A stretch of DNA of 64,000 bases from JAICYJ01 sp963766445 (GTDB taxonomy: Bacteria > Actinomycetota > Thermoleophilia > Gaiellales > JAICJC01), in contig CAVXZW010000024.1 of NCBI GenBank assembly GCA_963766445.1, positions 99,196 to 163,195 on the forward strand, given 5' to 3'. The notes beneath the pieces were generated by a model that was not told where the DNA came from, did not search any database, and saw only the letters and a list, made by a program, of their open reading frames with translations. Shown here in pieces: positions 8,296 to 17,285 of the stretch; positions within the stretch are counted from its first letter, which is position 1; each line of letters starts with the position of its first letter. The translations under genes and the position numbers were made by a program.

Positions 8296-8772
8296 ATGGG
8301 TGCTCCACACTCCACCAGCCGCAGCGCCGTCAGGCTCGCGCTTGTCACTTCCCCCCACGACGCTCCGCCGGCGGCACCCACCGGTGTGCCTGCGGGGTTG
8401 CGGCTCCTTCGCTCTCTCGACCGCTCCGTGCTGGAGACGGCACGCGACGTCGACCTGCGCCCGATGGAGCTCTACGCACTCCTGCTCCTGAGCGAGGCAC
8501 CCGAAGGTGAGGCGGTCACCACCCGCTCCCTCTCCGAGTTGCTCGCCGCCAGCACCAGCCAGGCCAAGCAGATCGCACTGCGGCTGGCCGCCCGCGGCTA
8601 CGTCAAGCGAAGCGGCTCACACGGCAGCACGCTTCTGACCGAGTCCGGCCGCGAGCTTGCCACCGCGGCGGCCCAGCGGCTCGAGCGCGAGGTCAGCCGG
8701 CGCCTGCGCCGGCTGGAGCCGGCCGTCGTCGAGCGTGGCGCGGCCTCGCTGAACGCGCTCGTCGGCGACTGA
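8296..8772 (+). CDS. MarR-like winged-helix regulator
   Basis: 158 residues. The region LRPMELYALLLLSE...VTTRSLSELLAA followed by QIALRLAARGYVKRSGS and LLTESGRELA reads as a winged helix-turn-helix with a wing, as in MarR-type regulators, although the protein is short. It lies 72 bp upstream of the amino-acid permease on the same strand, so it may regulate the permease/hydrolase/aminotransferase unit. Confidence 0.65.
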   Translation: MGAPHSTSRSAVRLALVTSPHDAPPAAPTGVPAGLRLLRSLDRSVLETARDVDLRPMELYALLLLSEAPEGEAVTTRSLSELLAASTSQAKQIALRLAARGYVKRSGSHGSTLLTESGRELATAAAQRLEREVSRRLRRLEPAVVERGAASLNALVGD

Positions 8773-8844
8773 CGCTGCATCTAGACAGCGAGGCGCGCAA
8801 GGCGTAGCGTCAAGGGCGTTCCGCTGTCCGATCCGGAGGACCCC

Positions 8845-10374
8845 ATGGCCACGCCAGCAGCACCCGTTGAGCACACCACCGAGCTCGCCCTCTCCGAGAA
8901 GCGCAAGCTGGTCAAGAGCCTTGGCCACCTGGACATGGTCTTCTTCACGGTCTGCGCGATCGTCGGCCTCGACCTGCTGGGACAGGCCGCCAGCTATGGC
9001 GCCCAGGCCTTCACCTGGGTCGTCGTCCTGGTCGTGCTGTTCATGTTCCCGTACGCCCTGCTGATGGCGGAGCTGGGCACAGCCTTCCCGCAAGAGGGCG
9101 GGCCGTATGAATGGATGAAGCTGACCTGGGGCCGGCTGGCGGCCGGCATCGGCGCCGTCCTGTACTGGGTGACAAACCCGTTCTGGGTGGGCGGATCTCT
9201 CTGCTTCATCGCCACCGACACCTGGAGCTCCAACATCCACGGGGTCGGCAGCGGCACGTTCGGCGACTACGCGTTCAAGTTCATCTTCATCTGGATCAGC
9301 ATCGGCGTCGCGATCGTGTCGTTGAAGCACGGCAAGTGGATCCCGAACGCCGGCGCGATCGTGCGGTTCCTGGTGCTCGGGTTCTTCTCGCTGACCGTGG
9401 TCGTCTACGCGATCAAGCACGGAGTGCACGGCTACGGCCCCGGCGACTTCTCGCCCACGGCCGGGATCTTCATCGGCCTGGTGCCGCTGCTGATCTTCGG
9501 GTTCGTCGGTTTCGAACTGCAGAACGGCGCGGCCGAGGAGATGGAGGACCCGCAGCGCGACGTGCCCCGCTCGGTCGCCAAGAGCGCCGTCATCTCCTCG
9601 ATCGCCTACGCCATCCCGATCTTCGGCATCGTGGCGGTGCTGCCGTCGTCGAAGATCACCGGCATCGGCGGCTTCATGGACGCCGTCCACCAGATGTTCG
9701 GCGTCTACGGCGGCGCCCAGAACTTCCTCACCGATCTGATGGCGTTCGGCTTCATCTTCGCGCTGGTCACCTCCGGCGCGGTCTGGATGATCGGCTCCGA
9801 CCGGATCCAGGCCGTGGCCGCCTACGACGGCGCCTTCTTCCCGTGGTTCGGCGTGTTCAACGAGAAGCTGGGCACCCCGGTGCGGGTGAACGTGCTCTCC
9901 GGCGTGACCTCCACCATCTTCATGGTGGCCGCGGTGCGGCTGCTCTCGAGCAGCGAGGCCGACACGTTCTCGGTGGTGCTGTACATGGCCATCTCGACCA
10001 CGCTCGTGTCCTACATCCTGATCTTCCCGGCGCTGATCAAGCTGCGATATAGCCAACCCAACGTGCCACGCGTCTTCAGCGTGCCCGGCGGCAAGGCCGG
10101 CCTCTGGGCGATCGGCGTGCTGTGCACTGCGTGGACGCTGATGGGGTCGTGGGTCGCGATCTTCCCCGACACGCTCGAGTACGGGTTCGGTGCCGACTAC
10201 AACTTCGTCGGCTACTGGGGCGTCTCGCGTCTGCGCTTCGAGGTGTTCACGCTCGGCACGCTGGCGGTGGTGATCGCGTTCGCCGTGGTCGGCTACCTGG
10301 CCGGCAAGTCGGTACGCGAGCAGGTGGTTGACGTCCCGCTGGCGGCGACGCCGGCGTCGGCGGCGGGAGATTGA
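8845..10374 (+). CDS. APC-family amino acid/amine permease
   Basis: 509 residues with about 12-14 membrane segments. The first helix has the family's FFTVCAIVGLDLLG; the ELGTAFPQEGGPYEWMK loop matches the conserved APC signature after helix 2; GFVGFELQNGAAEEMEDPQRDVP is the helix 6/loop region. It imports an amino acid or amine; specificity cannot be read. It is the first of three co-directional genes: its stop overlaps the next start (TTGA), and the third gene overlaps again. The partners point to uptake of a substrate degraded through a gamma-glutamyl or transamination route. Confidence 0.88.
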   Translation: MATPAAPVEHTTELALSEKRKLVKSLGHLDMVFFTVCAIVGLDLLGQAASYGAQAFTWVVVLVVLFMFPYALLMAELGTAFPQEGGPYEWMKLTWGRLAAGIGAVLYWVTNPFWVGGSLCFIATDTWSSNIHGVGSGTFGDYAFKFIFIWISIGVAIVSLKHGKWIPNAGAIVRFLVLGFFSLTVVVYAIKHGVHGYGPGDFSPTAGIFIGLVPLLIFGFVGFELQNGAAEEMEDPQRDVPRSVAKSAVISSIAYAIPIFGIVAVLPSSKITGIGGFMDAVHQMFGVYGGAQNFLTDLMAFGFIFALVTSGAVWMIGSDRIQAVAAYDGAFFPWFGVFNEKLGTPVRVNVLSGVTSTIFMVAAVRLLSSSEADTFSVVLYMAISTTLVSYILIFPALIKLRYSQPNVPRVFSVPGGKAGLWAIGVLCTAWTLMGSWVAIFPDTLEYGFGADYNFVGYWGVSRLRFEVFTLGTLAVVIAFAVVGYLAGKSVREQVVDVPLAATPASAAGD

Positions 10375-11084
10375 GCCGCCCCACCATCGGCATCACGAGC
10401 TACTGGGCGCCGGTCCAGCTGGGAAAGTGGTCAGGCCGTGCGACGGTCACGTTCCACGGCTACGTCGAAGGCACCCGCCTGGCCGGCGGCCGGCCGCTGG
10501 TGATCCCGGCTGACCCCTACCTGGCGGACGACCCCGACGACGTGCTCGACCTGCTGGACGGCATCGTGTTCGTCGGCGGCGACGACGTCGCCCCGGAGCT
10601 CTACGGCGCCGAGCGCGATCCGCGCACCGGCCCCCGCAACGAGCGCCGCGACGCGGTCGAGCTGTCGCTGATGCGACGCGCGCTCGAGCGTGACCTGCCG
10701 GTGCTCGCCATCTGCCGCGGCATCCAGGTGCTGAACGTAGCTCGCGGCGGCACGCTGATCCAGCACCTGGCCGATCACGTCGACCAGCGGCCTCACCGCG
10801 AAGACGACTCCACCTACGGCGTGCACAACGTGGTCACCGTCCCCGGCGGCCGCCTGCGCGGGATCGTGGGCGAGTGCGCGACCGTGCACTCGCACCACCA
10901 CCAGGGCATCGACCGCATCGGCGAGGGCCTGGTTGCGGCCGCCCACGCCGACCCGGACGGCACCGTCGAGGGGCTCGAGGATCCCAGCCGCCGCTTCTGC
11001 GTCGGCGTGCTCTGGCATCCCGACGCCGACGCCGAGGGCACCGGCGCGGGCCTGTTCCAGGCGTTGGTATCGTCCACGGGATGA
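10371..11084 (+). CDS. Class I glutamine amidotransferase-like gamma-glutamyl hydrolase (peptidase C26, PuuD-like)
   Basis: 237 residues, TTG start overlapping the permease stop. VFVGGDDVAPELYG, LAICRGIQVLNVARGGTL (nucleophile Cys about 117) and VLWHPDAD (catalytic His) define the C26 family, which hydrolyses gamma-glutamyl bonds, for example gamma-glutamyl-GABA in putrescine breakdown. The third triad residue is normally Glu in HPE; here it is Asp. The neighbouring permease and aminotransferase support an amine-degrading role. Confidence 0.87.
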   Translation: MSRPTIGITSYWAPVQLGKWSGRATVTFHGYVEGTRLAGGRPLVIPADPYLADDPDDVLDLLDGIVFVGGDDVAPELYGAERDPRTGPRNERRDAVELSLMRRALERDLPVLAICRGIQVLNVARGGTLIQHLADHVDQRPHREDDSTYGVHNVVTVPGGRLRGIVGECATVHSHHHQGIDRIGEGLVAAAHADPDGTVEGLEDPSRRFCVGVLWHPDADAEGTGAGLFQALVSSTG

Positions 11085-12343
11085 GCAGCCTCTGGCACCC
11101 GTTCGCCGACATGGCGAGCGTGAAGGACGATGAGTTCGTGGTCAGCCGGGGCAGCGGCGCGCGCGTCTGGGACGAGGCCGGGCGCGAGTACATCGACGCC
11201 AAGGGTGGCCTCTGGTACTGCTCGATCGGCCATGGCCGCGGCGAGATCGCCGACGCCGTCTCGGCGCAGATGCGCGAGCTCGCGGTCTACGACATCTTCG
11301 CCAGCACCGCCAACCGGCCGGCGATCGAGCTGGCCGACCGCGTGGCGGCGCTGGCCCCGTTCGCGGACGGCGCCGTGTTCTTCACCAGCGGCGGCTCGGA
11401 CGCGGTCGACACGGCCGGCAAGCTGGCGCTGCGCTACTGGCACGCGCTCGGCAAGCCGGACAAGCGCACGATCGTGCACCGCGAGCGCAGCTACCACGGC
11501 ATGAACGCGTACGGCACCAGCCTGGCCGGCATCGCCGCCAACCGTGAGGGCATCGGCGCGCTGATCCCCGACACGGCGTCGGTCGGCAGCGACGACACCG
11601 ACGCGCTGGAGCGCCTGTTCAGCGAGCGCGGCGACCAGATCGCGGCCTTCATCGGCGAGCCGGTGATCGGGGCCGGCGGCATCTACGCACCGGCGCCCGG
11701 CTACTGGCAGCGGGTGCAGGAGCTGTGCCGCGCCCACGACGTGCTGCTGATCGCCGACGAGGTGATCTGCGGGTTCGGCCGGCTCGGCACCTGGTTCGGC
11801 TGCCACCGCTTCGGCATCACGCCCGACATGATCACCTGCGCCAAGGGCATCACCTCGGGCTACCTGCCGCTGGGCGCCGTGATCGCGTCACCGCGCCTGC
11901 AGGAGCCGTTCTGGACGACGCCCGGCGCGGCCCTGTTCCGCCACGGCTACACGTACTCGGGCCATCCCAGCGTGTGCGCGGCCGGGCTCGCCAACCTCGA
12001 CGTCCTCGAGCGCGAGGGGCTGCTGGAGCGCGTCTCGCGGCTCGAGCAGGTGCTGGACGCGGCCATGCAGCCGCTCGCGGAGCTGCCGCAGGTGAGCGAG
12101 GTGCGAAGCGGCGTCGGCCTGCTGGCCGCCGTCGAGATCGCGCCGGACGCGCGCGCCGCTGAGCCCGGGGTCGTCGACCGGATCGTCAAGGGCTGCCGCG
12201 AGCGTGGCGTGCTGACGCGCGGCCTGGCCGGCCATTCGCTGCAGGTATCGCCCGCGTTCGTGATCGACGAGGCCGAGATCGCCCGCATCGCCGAGGTGTT
12301 CGCCGAGACGCTGTCAGGCGTGTCGGTGGGTACCGGCGTGTAG
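11081..12343 (+). CDS. Class III PLP-dependent aminotransferase
   Basis: 420 residues; ATG overlaps the preceding stop as ATGA. Family features: LWHPFADM at the start, FFTSGGSDAVDTAGKLALR, YHGMNAYGTSLAG, LIADEVICGFGRLGTWF (PLP-binding Asp) and CAKGITSGYLPLGAV (Schiff-base Lys). These enzymes transfer an omega-amino group to pyruvate or oxoglutarate. With the C26 hydrolase and permease it fits catabolism of putrescine, GABA, beta-alanine or a similar amine. Confidence 0.9.
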   Translation: MSSLWHPFADMASVKDDEFVVSRGSGARVWDEAGREYIDAKGGLWYCSIGHGRGEIADAVSAQMRELAVYDIFASTANRPAIELADRVAALAPFADGAVFFTSGGSDAVDTAGKLALRYWHALGKPDKRTIVHRERSYHGMNAYGTSLAGIAANREGIGALIPDTASVGSDDTDALERLFSERGDQIAAFIGEPVIGAGGIYAPAPGYWQRVQELCRAHDVLLIADEVICGFGRLGTWFGCHRFGITPDMITCAKGITSGYLPLGAVIASPRLQEPFWTTPGAALFRHGYTYSGHPSVCAAGLANLDVLEREGLLERVSRLEQVLDAAMQPLAELPQVSEVRSGVGLLAAVEIAPDARAAEPGVVDRIVKGCRERGVLTRGLAGHSLQVSPAFVIDEAEIARIAEVFAETLSGVSVGTGV

Positions 12344-12574
12344 CCGCTCGCCCAGCGCGTGGATGCCGTGCTGGTAGCGGTGCGCGAGCCGTGACGGCAG
12401 CCGCAGCGCGGCGGCGATCACGAGCAGGCTGAACGCGAGCGGAATCAACCCGGACGCCACGACCGTCCAGGTGAACTGCCGCTCGGCTGCCACCGCCGCC
12501 AGCCATATCGGCCACAGCATCACGGCCAGCACGCCCACCAGGATCAACGCGATCGTCCTGTCCGATGACTGCAT
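12314..12574 (-). CDS. Small two-helix membrane protein
   Basis: 86 residues with hydrophobic stretches at about 8-28 and 36-58, then a basic His-containing tail. It overlaps the 3' end of the convergent aminotransferase by 30 nt. No family recognised. It lies just downstream of the CBS-domain gene on the same strand and may be cotranscribed. Confidence 0.5.
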   Translation of the reverse strand: MQSSDRTIALILVGVLAVMLWPIWLAAVAAERQFTWTVVASGLIPLAFSLLVIAAALRLPSRLAHRYQHGIHALGERLHAGTHRHA

Positions 12575-12597
12575 TTCCTGCCTCCGTTCCTCGTTGG

Positions 12598-13029
12598 TCA
12601 GCGGCTGGCTGCCTGCAGCATCTCGCGCGCGGCGTCGAGCCCTCGCGGGTCGAGCCGCAGCACGGCCTCGGCCGCGGCGAACAGATCGCGCAGCGAGACG
12701 ATGCCCACCACCTTGCCGTCCTCGCCGACCGGCAGGTGGCGCGCGCGGATGCGCTTCATCGTGTCCGCCGCCCAGACCACGTCCGCGTCCGGCGGGGCCA
12801 GCGTCACCTGGCGGGTCATCAGCTCGGTCACCGGCCGCTCGCGCACGTCGAGCCCATCGGCGAATGCAAGCAGCAGGTCACGCTCGGTGAAGATCCCGGC
12901 CAGCTGCGGCCCCGCCATCACAAGGCAGGCGCCGACCCGCCGCTCCTTCATCACGCCGGCCGCCTCAACAACGGTGGTCGCCGGCGACACCGCAACCAGG
13001 TTGGTCTGCATGATCTCGGCTATCCGCAC
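12598..13029 (-). CDS. Tandem CBS-domain protein
   Basis: 143 residues made almost wholly of two CBS motifs: IMQTNLVAVSPATTVVEAAG...GIFTERDLLLAFADG, then MTRQVTLAPPDADVVWAADTM...VVGIVSLRDLFAAA. Stand-alone CBS pairs bind adenosine nucleotides and act as energy sensors. The frame is open to 13047, but a perfect AGGAGG at 13035-13040, five bases before the GTG at 13029, fixes that start. Confidence 0.87.
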   Translation of the reverse strand: MRIAEIMQTNLVAVSPATTVVEAAGVMKERRVGACLVMAGPQLAGIFTERDLLLAFADGLDVRERPVTELMTRQVTLAPPDADVVWAADTMKRIRARHLPVGEDGKVVGIVSLRDLFAAAEAVLRLDPRGLDAAREMLQAASR

Positions 13030-13071
13030 TTGTGCCTCCTGCGACAAGTCGCTGCAGGAATTTGTAGCACA

Positions 13072-13105
13072 GCGTCGCCCGCCGGCAAGGGCCGGCGGGC
13101 GACGC
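13072..13105 (-). terminator. 15-bp perfect GC hairpin downstream of permease
   Basis: Arms 13072-13086 and 13091-13105 are exactly complementary with loop AAGG. It sits 12 bases past the permease stop codon and before the CBS gene, with no T-tract, as is common for actinobacterial terminators. Confidence 0.7.
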
Positions 13106-13116
13106 GAGGCAGTGGA

Positions 13117-14625
13117 TCAGATGGTCGTGTCCGGTGGAGCCGGCGTGAAGTCGAGGTTCTCGTCCAGCGGCGCGACACCACGGTGCTGTGCGGCGTAGGA
13201 GGCTGCATTGGCCACCTGCGTGGGGCGCATGACGCGAACCGCGCCGAACCAGACCACCGCCACCACCACCACTCCCAGCGCCCAGTAGAGCGCCAGCCAG
13301 TTCAGGTTGAGCGTGCTGTGCGGATCCGGGTTGAGCGCCCCGTAGAAGCCGAGCACCGGCGTGGCCACGGCGACCAGCACGATCAAGTACTGCCACCAGA
13401 GCGCCTTCGTGCGCACCAGCAGGCCGATCGCGGCCACCGCCAGGATCAGGTAGACGAGCTCGACCGCAAACGATCCGGCCGTCGCGGCCACGAAGAAGGC
13501 GGCGAAGTTGCGGGGTAGGCCGAACCGATCGAGCGTGTGGCTGTAGAGCCCGACCAGGATCAGTAGGCCGGCGCCGAACACGACCACCAGGTTCCCCACC
13601 CACGGCGTGTTGTGCCGCGACGTCTTGGCGAAGAACGAGGGCAGCAGGCCGTCGCGGCCCAGTGCGAAGTAGCCGCGGCCGATGGTGACGCAGATCGCCA
13701 GCGCCAGCGCTGTGGCGTCGAGGATCACGACCAGGTCGATGATGGTGGCGAACCACTTTCCGATGTACTGGGTGGCGAGGCTGTCCAGCGCGGTCGGATC
13801 AAGCCACGCGCCCTTGTCGACCGCCGCCTTGCCGAGCCCGATCGAGATCGCGTAGGACATCACGACGTAGAAGGCTGCGGAGGCAGCGACGGTGCCGATC
13901 AGCGCGCGCGGGATCGACCGGGCGGGATCGTGGCTCTCCTCGCCCAGTGATGCCGCCGCCTCGAAGCCGACGAACAGCAGGATGCCCAGCATCACGCCGT
14001 TGAACACGGTGTGCACCGAGGTGGTGCTGGGGTTGAAGACCGAGAGCGTGTTGTCGGCCTGGACGATGATCGCGACCGCCAGGATCAGCATCGGGGTGAA
14101 CGAGACTGCGGCGAACGTCAGCATCGCCCCGATCGCGATCCGCACGCCGATGTAGTTCAGCGCGACGACCAGCGCCAGGAACAGCAGCGACAGGAGCCAC
14201 CACGCCGGCACGGTCGATGTCGTGATGTGCTCGGTCCAGAACTGGTTGGTGAGGATGCCAAGGCCCAGGTAGATGCCGCCACCACCCAGGAACAATGTGC
14301 CCATGAAGAAAACGCCCGCGGTGAGAATGCCGATCGCGGGATGTGCGCCCCGTACCAGGTACTCGTACACGGCGCCGGCGCCCTGGTACTGGCGAGCGAA
14401 CAGCGAGATCGCGTATGCGATCGCAAGCACGCCGAGACCGGCGACGAGCACGGCCAGTGCCGTGTTGAACCCAGCGCCCGTGACCGGAGCAGACACGAAG
14501 CCCAGGACGACCGCCGTAGAAAACATGGGCCCGATCGCGAGGGCCTGTGCAACGGCGTGGATGGTGCCCAAGCGTCGCTCACCGAGTTCGCCTCCCGCGG
14601 CCGGCGCAGATGCGGCCTCTGACAT
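13117..14625 (-). CDS. APC-family amino acid permease
   Basis: 502 residues, about 12 membrane segments. GERRLGTIHAVAQALAIGPM leads into helix 1, QYQGAGAVYEYLVRGAHPAIG follows helix 2, and LFVGFEAAASLGEESHDPAR is the helix 6 region. Start at 14625 is set by GAGGAGGGAGTC directly upstream. It is divergent from the GntR-type regulator and shares an intergenic region carrying mirrored TGGATACATT/AATGTATGCA boxes, so it is the likely target of that regulator. Substrate unknown. Confidence 0.88.
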   Translation of the reverse strand: MSEAASAPAAGGELGERRLGTIHAVAQALAIGPMFSTAVVLGFVSAPVTGAGFNTALAVLVAGLGVLAIAYAISLFARQYQGAGAVYEYLVRGAHPAIGILTAGVFFMGTLFLGGGGIYLGLGILTNQFWTEHITTSTVPAWWLLSLLFLALVVALNYIGVRIAIGAMLTFAAVSFTPMLILAVAIIVQADNTLSVFNPSTTSVHTVFNGVMLGILLFVGFEAAASLGEESHDPARSIPRALIGTVAASAAFYVVMSYAISIGLGKAAVDKGAWLDPTALDSLATQYIGKWFATIIDLVVILDATALALAICVTIGRGYFALGRDGLLPSFFAKTSRHNTPWVGNLVVVFGAGLLILVGLYSHTLDRFGLPRNFAAFFVAATAGSFAVELVYLILAVAAIGLLVRTKALWWQYLIVLVAVATPVLGFYGALNPDPHSTLNLNWLALYWALGVVVVAVVWFGAVRVMRPTQVANAASYAAQHRGVAPLDENLDFTPAPPDTTI

Positions 14626-14651
14626 GACTCCCTCCTCGGTTGAAGACAACT

Positions 14652-14661
14652 TGGATACATT
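14652..14661. promoter_or_regulatory. Putative operator box (TGGATACATT)
   Basis: Lies upstream of the permease start. It is the reverse complement, in 9 of 10 bases, of the box at 14725, and shares TGTATCCAA (minus strand) with the box at 19247. Candidate binding site for the GntR-type regulator. Confidence 0.4.
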
Positions 14662-14724
14662 CGCACGGTACCCAGCCGCCGTCAAGCGCGGAAAGCAAGC
14701 TTTGATTCGTGGATCAGACGGCGT

Positions 14725-14734
14725 AATGTATGCA
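14725..14734. promoter_or_regulatory. Putative operator/-10 box (AATGTATGCA)
   Basis: Mirror of the 14652 box, immediately at the start of the GntR-type gene, overlapping a TAATGT -10-like element. Consistent with autoregulation. Confidence 0.35.
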
Positions 14735-15409
14735 AAGACCATGGCCGTACCGGAGTCGCCAGCCACCGTTGTCCCGCTGCGCATCGAGAGTGTGGTCGAC
14801 CACGTCTATGCCGCCCTGCGAGAGCGCATTCTTGCTGGAGATCTGCCCCGCGGGACGCGTTTGCGGCAGGCCTCGCTGGCCGAGGAACTTGGCGTCTCAC
14901 GTACGCCGCTGCGAGAGGCGCTACGCCGCCTGTCGACGGAGGGATTGGTCGAGTTCTCCCCCAACCGGGGCGCGACGGTGTCGGAGCTCGACTTCGGCGA
15001 CATGCGCCACGCCTGGGCGGCGAGAGTCGCGCTGGAGCCGGGCGCCGCGCGGCTGGCAGCAGAACGCCGGGATGCGGAGGCGATCGCGCGGCTGCGCCGG
15101 GCGATCGCGGCGCAGCGCGCCTCCCAGCACGACCGGGAGGCCGGCTACGCGGCCAACCGCGAGTTCCACCTGGCGCTGGCCGCGGCGTCCGGGAACCCTC
15201 ACCTGACGCGGTTCGCCGAGATGCTATGGGTTCCCCGGATCGGCGTTCCGATCTATGAGGCGCAGGCGGGGAAGCGGGCCGGGACGCTGGCCTGGGCCGA
15301 GGAGCACGAGCGCATCACCGACGCGGTCGCCGCGGGTGACGCGGGCCTGGCGGAACACCTCACGCGCACGCACGTGGCCGCGCACCCACCGGTGGGTCCG
15401 GCCGCGTGA
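14726..15409 (+). CDS. GntR-family (FadR/FCD subgroup) transcriptional regulator
   Basis: 227 residues from ATG 14726 (ATG 14741 is equally possible; neither has a clear ribosome binding site and the transcript may be nearly leaderless). N-terminal winged helix: VYAALRERILAGDLPRGTRL, LAEELGVSRTPLREALRRL, GLVEFSPNRGATV. The C-terminal FCD domain has AARVALEPGAARLAAER and FHLALAAASGNPHL, which bind a metal and an organic-acid effector. It is divergent from an APC permease and overlaps the amidohydrolase gene downstream. Confidence 0.9.
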   Translation: MYAKTMAVPESPATVVPLRIESVVDHVYAALRERILAGDLPRGTRLRQASLAEELGVSRTPLREALRRLSTEGLVEFSPNRGATVSELDFGDMRHAWAARVALEPGAARLAAERRDAEAIARLRRAIAAQRASQHDREAGYAANREFHLALAAASGNPHLTRFAEMLWVPRIGVPIYEAQAGKRAGTLAWAEEHERITDAVAAGDAGLAEHLTRTHVAAHPPVGPAA

Positions 15410-17005
15410 TGGGATCGATCGCGATCCTGGGTGCGCGGATCCGCACGCTCGACCCCGACCGGCCGTGGGCGAGCGCGGTCGCGATCCGCGACGGCGTGAT
15501 CGTCGCGGTCGGCGACGATGACGAGGTGCGCAGGGCGAGCGGGCCCGGCGCGGAGCTGATCGACGGAGCCGGCATGACGGTGGTGCCGGGACTGACCGAC
15601 AGCCACATGCATCCGTTCATGGGCGCGCTGGAGACGCGCGGGGCCGACCTCGCCGGTGCGGCCACGGTGGACGAGGTGCGCGAGCGGCTGGCGGCCGAGC
15701 GGCGCCACTGCGGACAGGGTGAGTGGGTGACCGGCTTCTCGCTCGAGTACCGGGTGTTCGACGGGATCGAGGCCAGTGGTGAGCTGTTCGAGGAGGCGGT
15801 CGGCGGCAACCCGGCGCTGCTCACGTTCTTCGATTTCCACACCGCGCTGGCGACGCCGCCGGCGCTGGCCGCAGCCGGGATCACGGGAGCGCGCAGCTTC
15901 GACGACGCCTCCGAGATCGTGTGCCGCCCGGACGGCCGGCCCACGGGCGAGCTACGCGAGGAGGCGATCGGCCTGGTGGTGGAGGCGATGCCGGTGCCGG
16001 GCGATGAGCAGCGTCTGGCCTACATCGCGGAGGCGCTGGCGGCGATGAACCGGGTCGGTCTGACCGCCTCGCACATGATGGACGGCACGCTGGCCACGCC
16101 CGACGACTGCCGGGCGCTGGAGGGGAGCGGCCGGCTGACGGTGCGGCAGGTGGTGCCGTTCACGGTGCAGCCGACGATGGGCGACGACGAGATCGGCGCG
16201 GCCATCGCGGCCGGCGCAGAGTCCGGGCGGCTGTGGCGGTCGGGCTGGGCGAAGTTCTTCATCGACGGCGTTGTCGAGTCGGGCACCGCGTGGCTCGAAG
16301 CAGCCGGACACCGAGGGACGCGGCACGGAACCGAACTGGCCCGATCCAGAGCGCTACGCCGCGGTGATCGCCCGCTTCGCCGAGGCCGGGATGCCGTCGA
16401 TCACGCACGCCATCGGCGACCGCAGCGTGCGCTGCGCGCTCGACGCCTACCGGCGGGCCGGGCCGGTGGCGCGCGGGCCGCACCGTGTCGAGCACATCGA
16501 GACGCTGCAGGACGACCAGCTGCCGCGGTTCGCACCGGAGCGTGTGGTGGCATCGCAGCAGGTCAGCCATCTGCAGTGGATGACACCGGACATGAGCGAT
16601 CCATGGAGCAGGTCGCTGGGGCCGGAGCGCGCGGGCCGCGGCTTCCGGACGGCCGAGCTGCGGCGCTCGGGCGCGGTGCTGGCGCTGGGTTCCGACTGGC
16701 CGGTGGCGGGGTTCGACCCGCGCGTGTGCATGGCCTGGGCGCGACTGCGCCGGCGGCCGGGGAACCGCGACGCCGGCGGCTACGGCGAGCACCAGCGGCT
16801 GTCGGCCCTGGAGGCGCTCGAGGGCTACACGACCCAGGCCGCGCTGGCGGTCAACGACACGGCGGTCGCCGGCCGGATCATGCCCGGCTACCGCGGCGAC
16901 CTGACGGCGTTCGCAGCCGACCCGGTCGACTGCGACGCGGACGACCTGGTCGACCTGCCGGTACTGCTGACGGTGGTCGACGGCCGCCCCGTGTTCCGCG
17001 CCTGA
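15409..17005 (+). CDS. Amidohydrolase family protein (YtcJ-like), apparent frameshift
   Basis: About 531 residues after repair. N-terminal part: GLTDSHMHPFMGALETRGAD with the HxH metal motif, and a carbamylation/metal region around GWAKFFIDGVVESGTAW. Near 16300-16305 the frame shifts by +1; the rest continues as EPNWPDPERYAAVIARFAEA, MPSITHAIGDRSV (metal His) and LGSDWPVAGFDP (catalytic Asp). Both halves belong to one enzyme of the YtcJ/exoenzyme-regulatory amidohydrolase group, so one extra base is the simplest explanation. The start ATG overlaps the regulator stop (GTGATG). Substrate not predictable. Confidence 0.85.
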
Positions 17006-17018
17006 CGGCCGCCAGCCG

Positions 17019-17280
17019 CATCACGGCCTCGTCACGACACGCAACGATGCTGAGCCGAACCCCCACGGCGGCCGAGTCGGTGTCTGACACCGGTTCGGAG
17101 CCGAACCGGCCGTTCTCCACAGATCGTGGTCACGGCGGCCGTGACATACGTCAGGATCGCGTGCCGAAATGCCACGGCCGCGGAGGCGGTGTTTGACACC
17201 GACCCGCTGTCACGGCGGCGTCACGGCATAGAACGATGCTGTGCCGAAGCCCTGCCCGGGACATGGTCGGGCTCTGACCC
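17019..17280. repeat. Array of three 73-nt intergenic repeat units
   Basis: Units at 17019-17091, 17128-17200 and 17208-17280, each exactly 73 nt. Shared features: TCACGGC near the left end, ACGATGCTGTGCCGAA-like centre (ACGATGCTGAGCCGAA, AGGATCGCGTGCCGAA, ACGATGCTGTGCCGAA), and a right end GGTGTCTGACACC or its variants GGTGTTTGACACC and GGGCTCTGACCC, which is nearly palindromic. A fourth related unit is at 36372-36445. The array fills the whole gap between two convergent genes; no ORF fits it. Confidence 0.75.
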
Positions 17281-17285
17281 TGAGC

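Noticed and set aside
8617..10056. 479-codon minus-strand frame opposite the permease
   Set aside because: Low-complexity His/Arg/Asp shadow of the APC permease gene.
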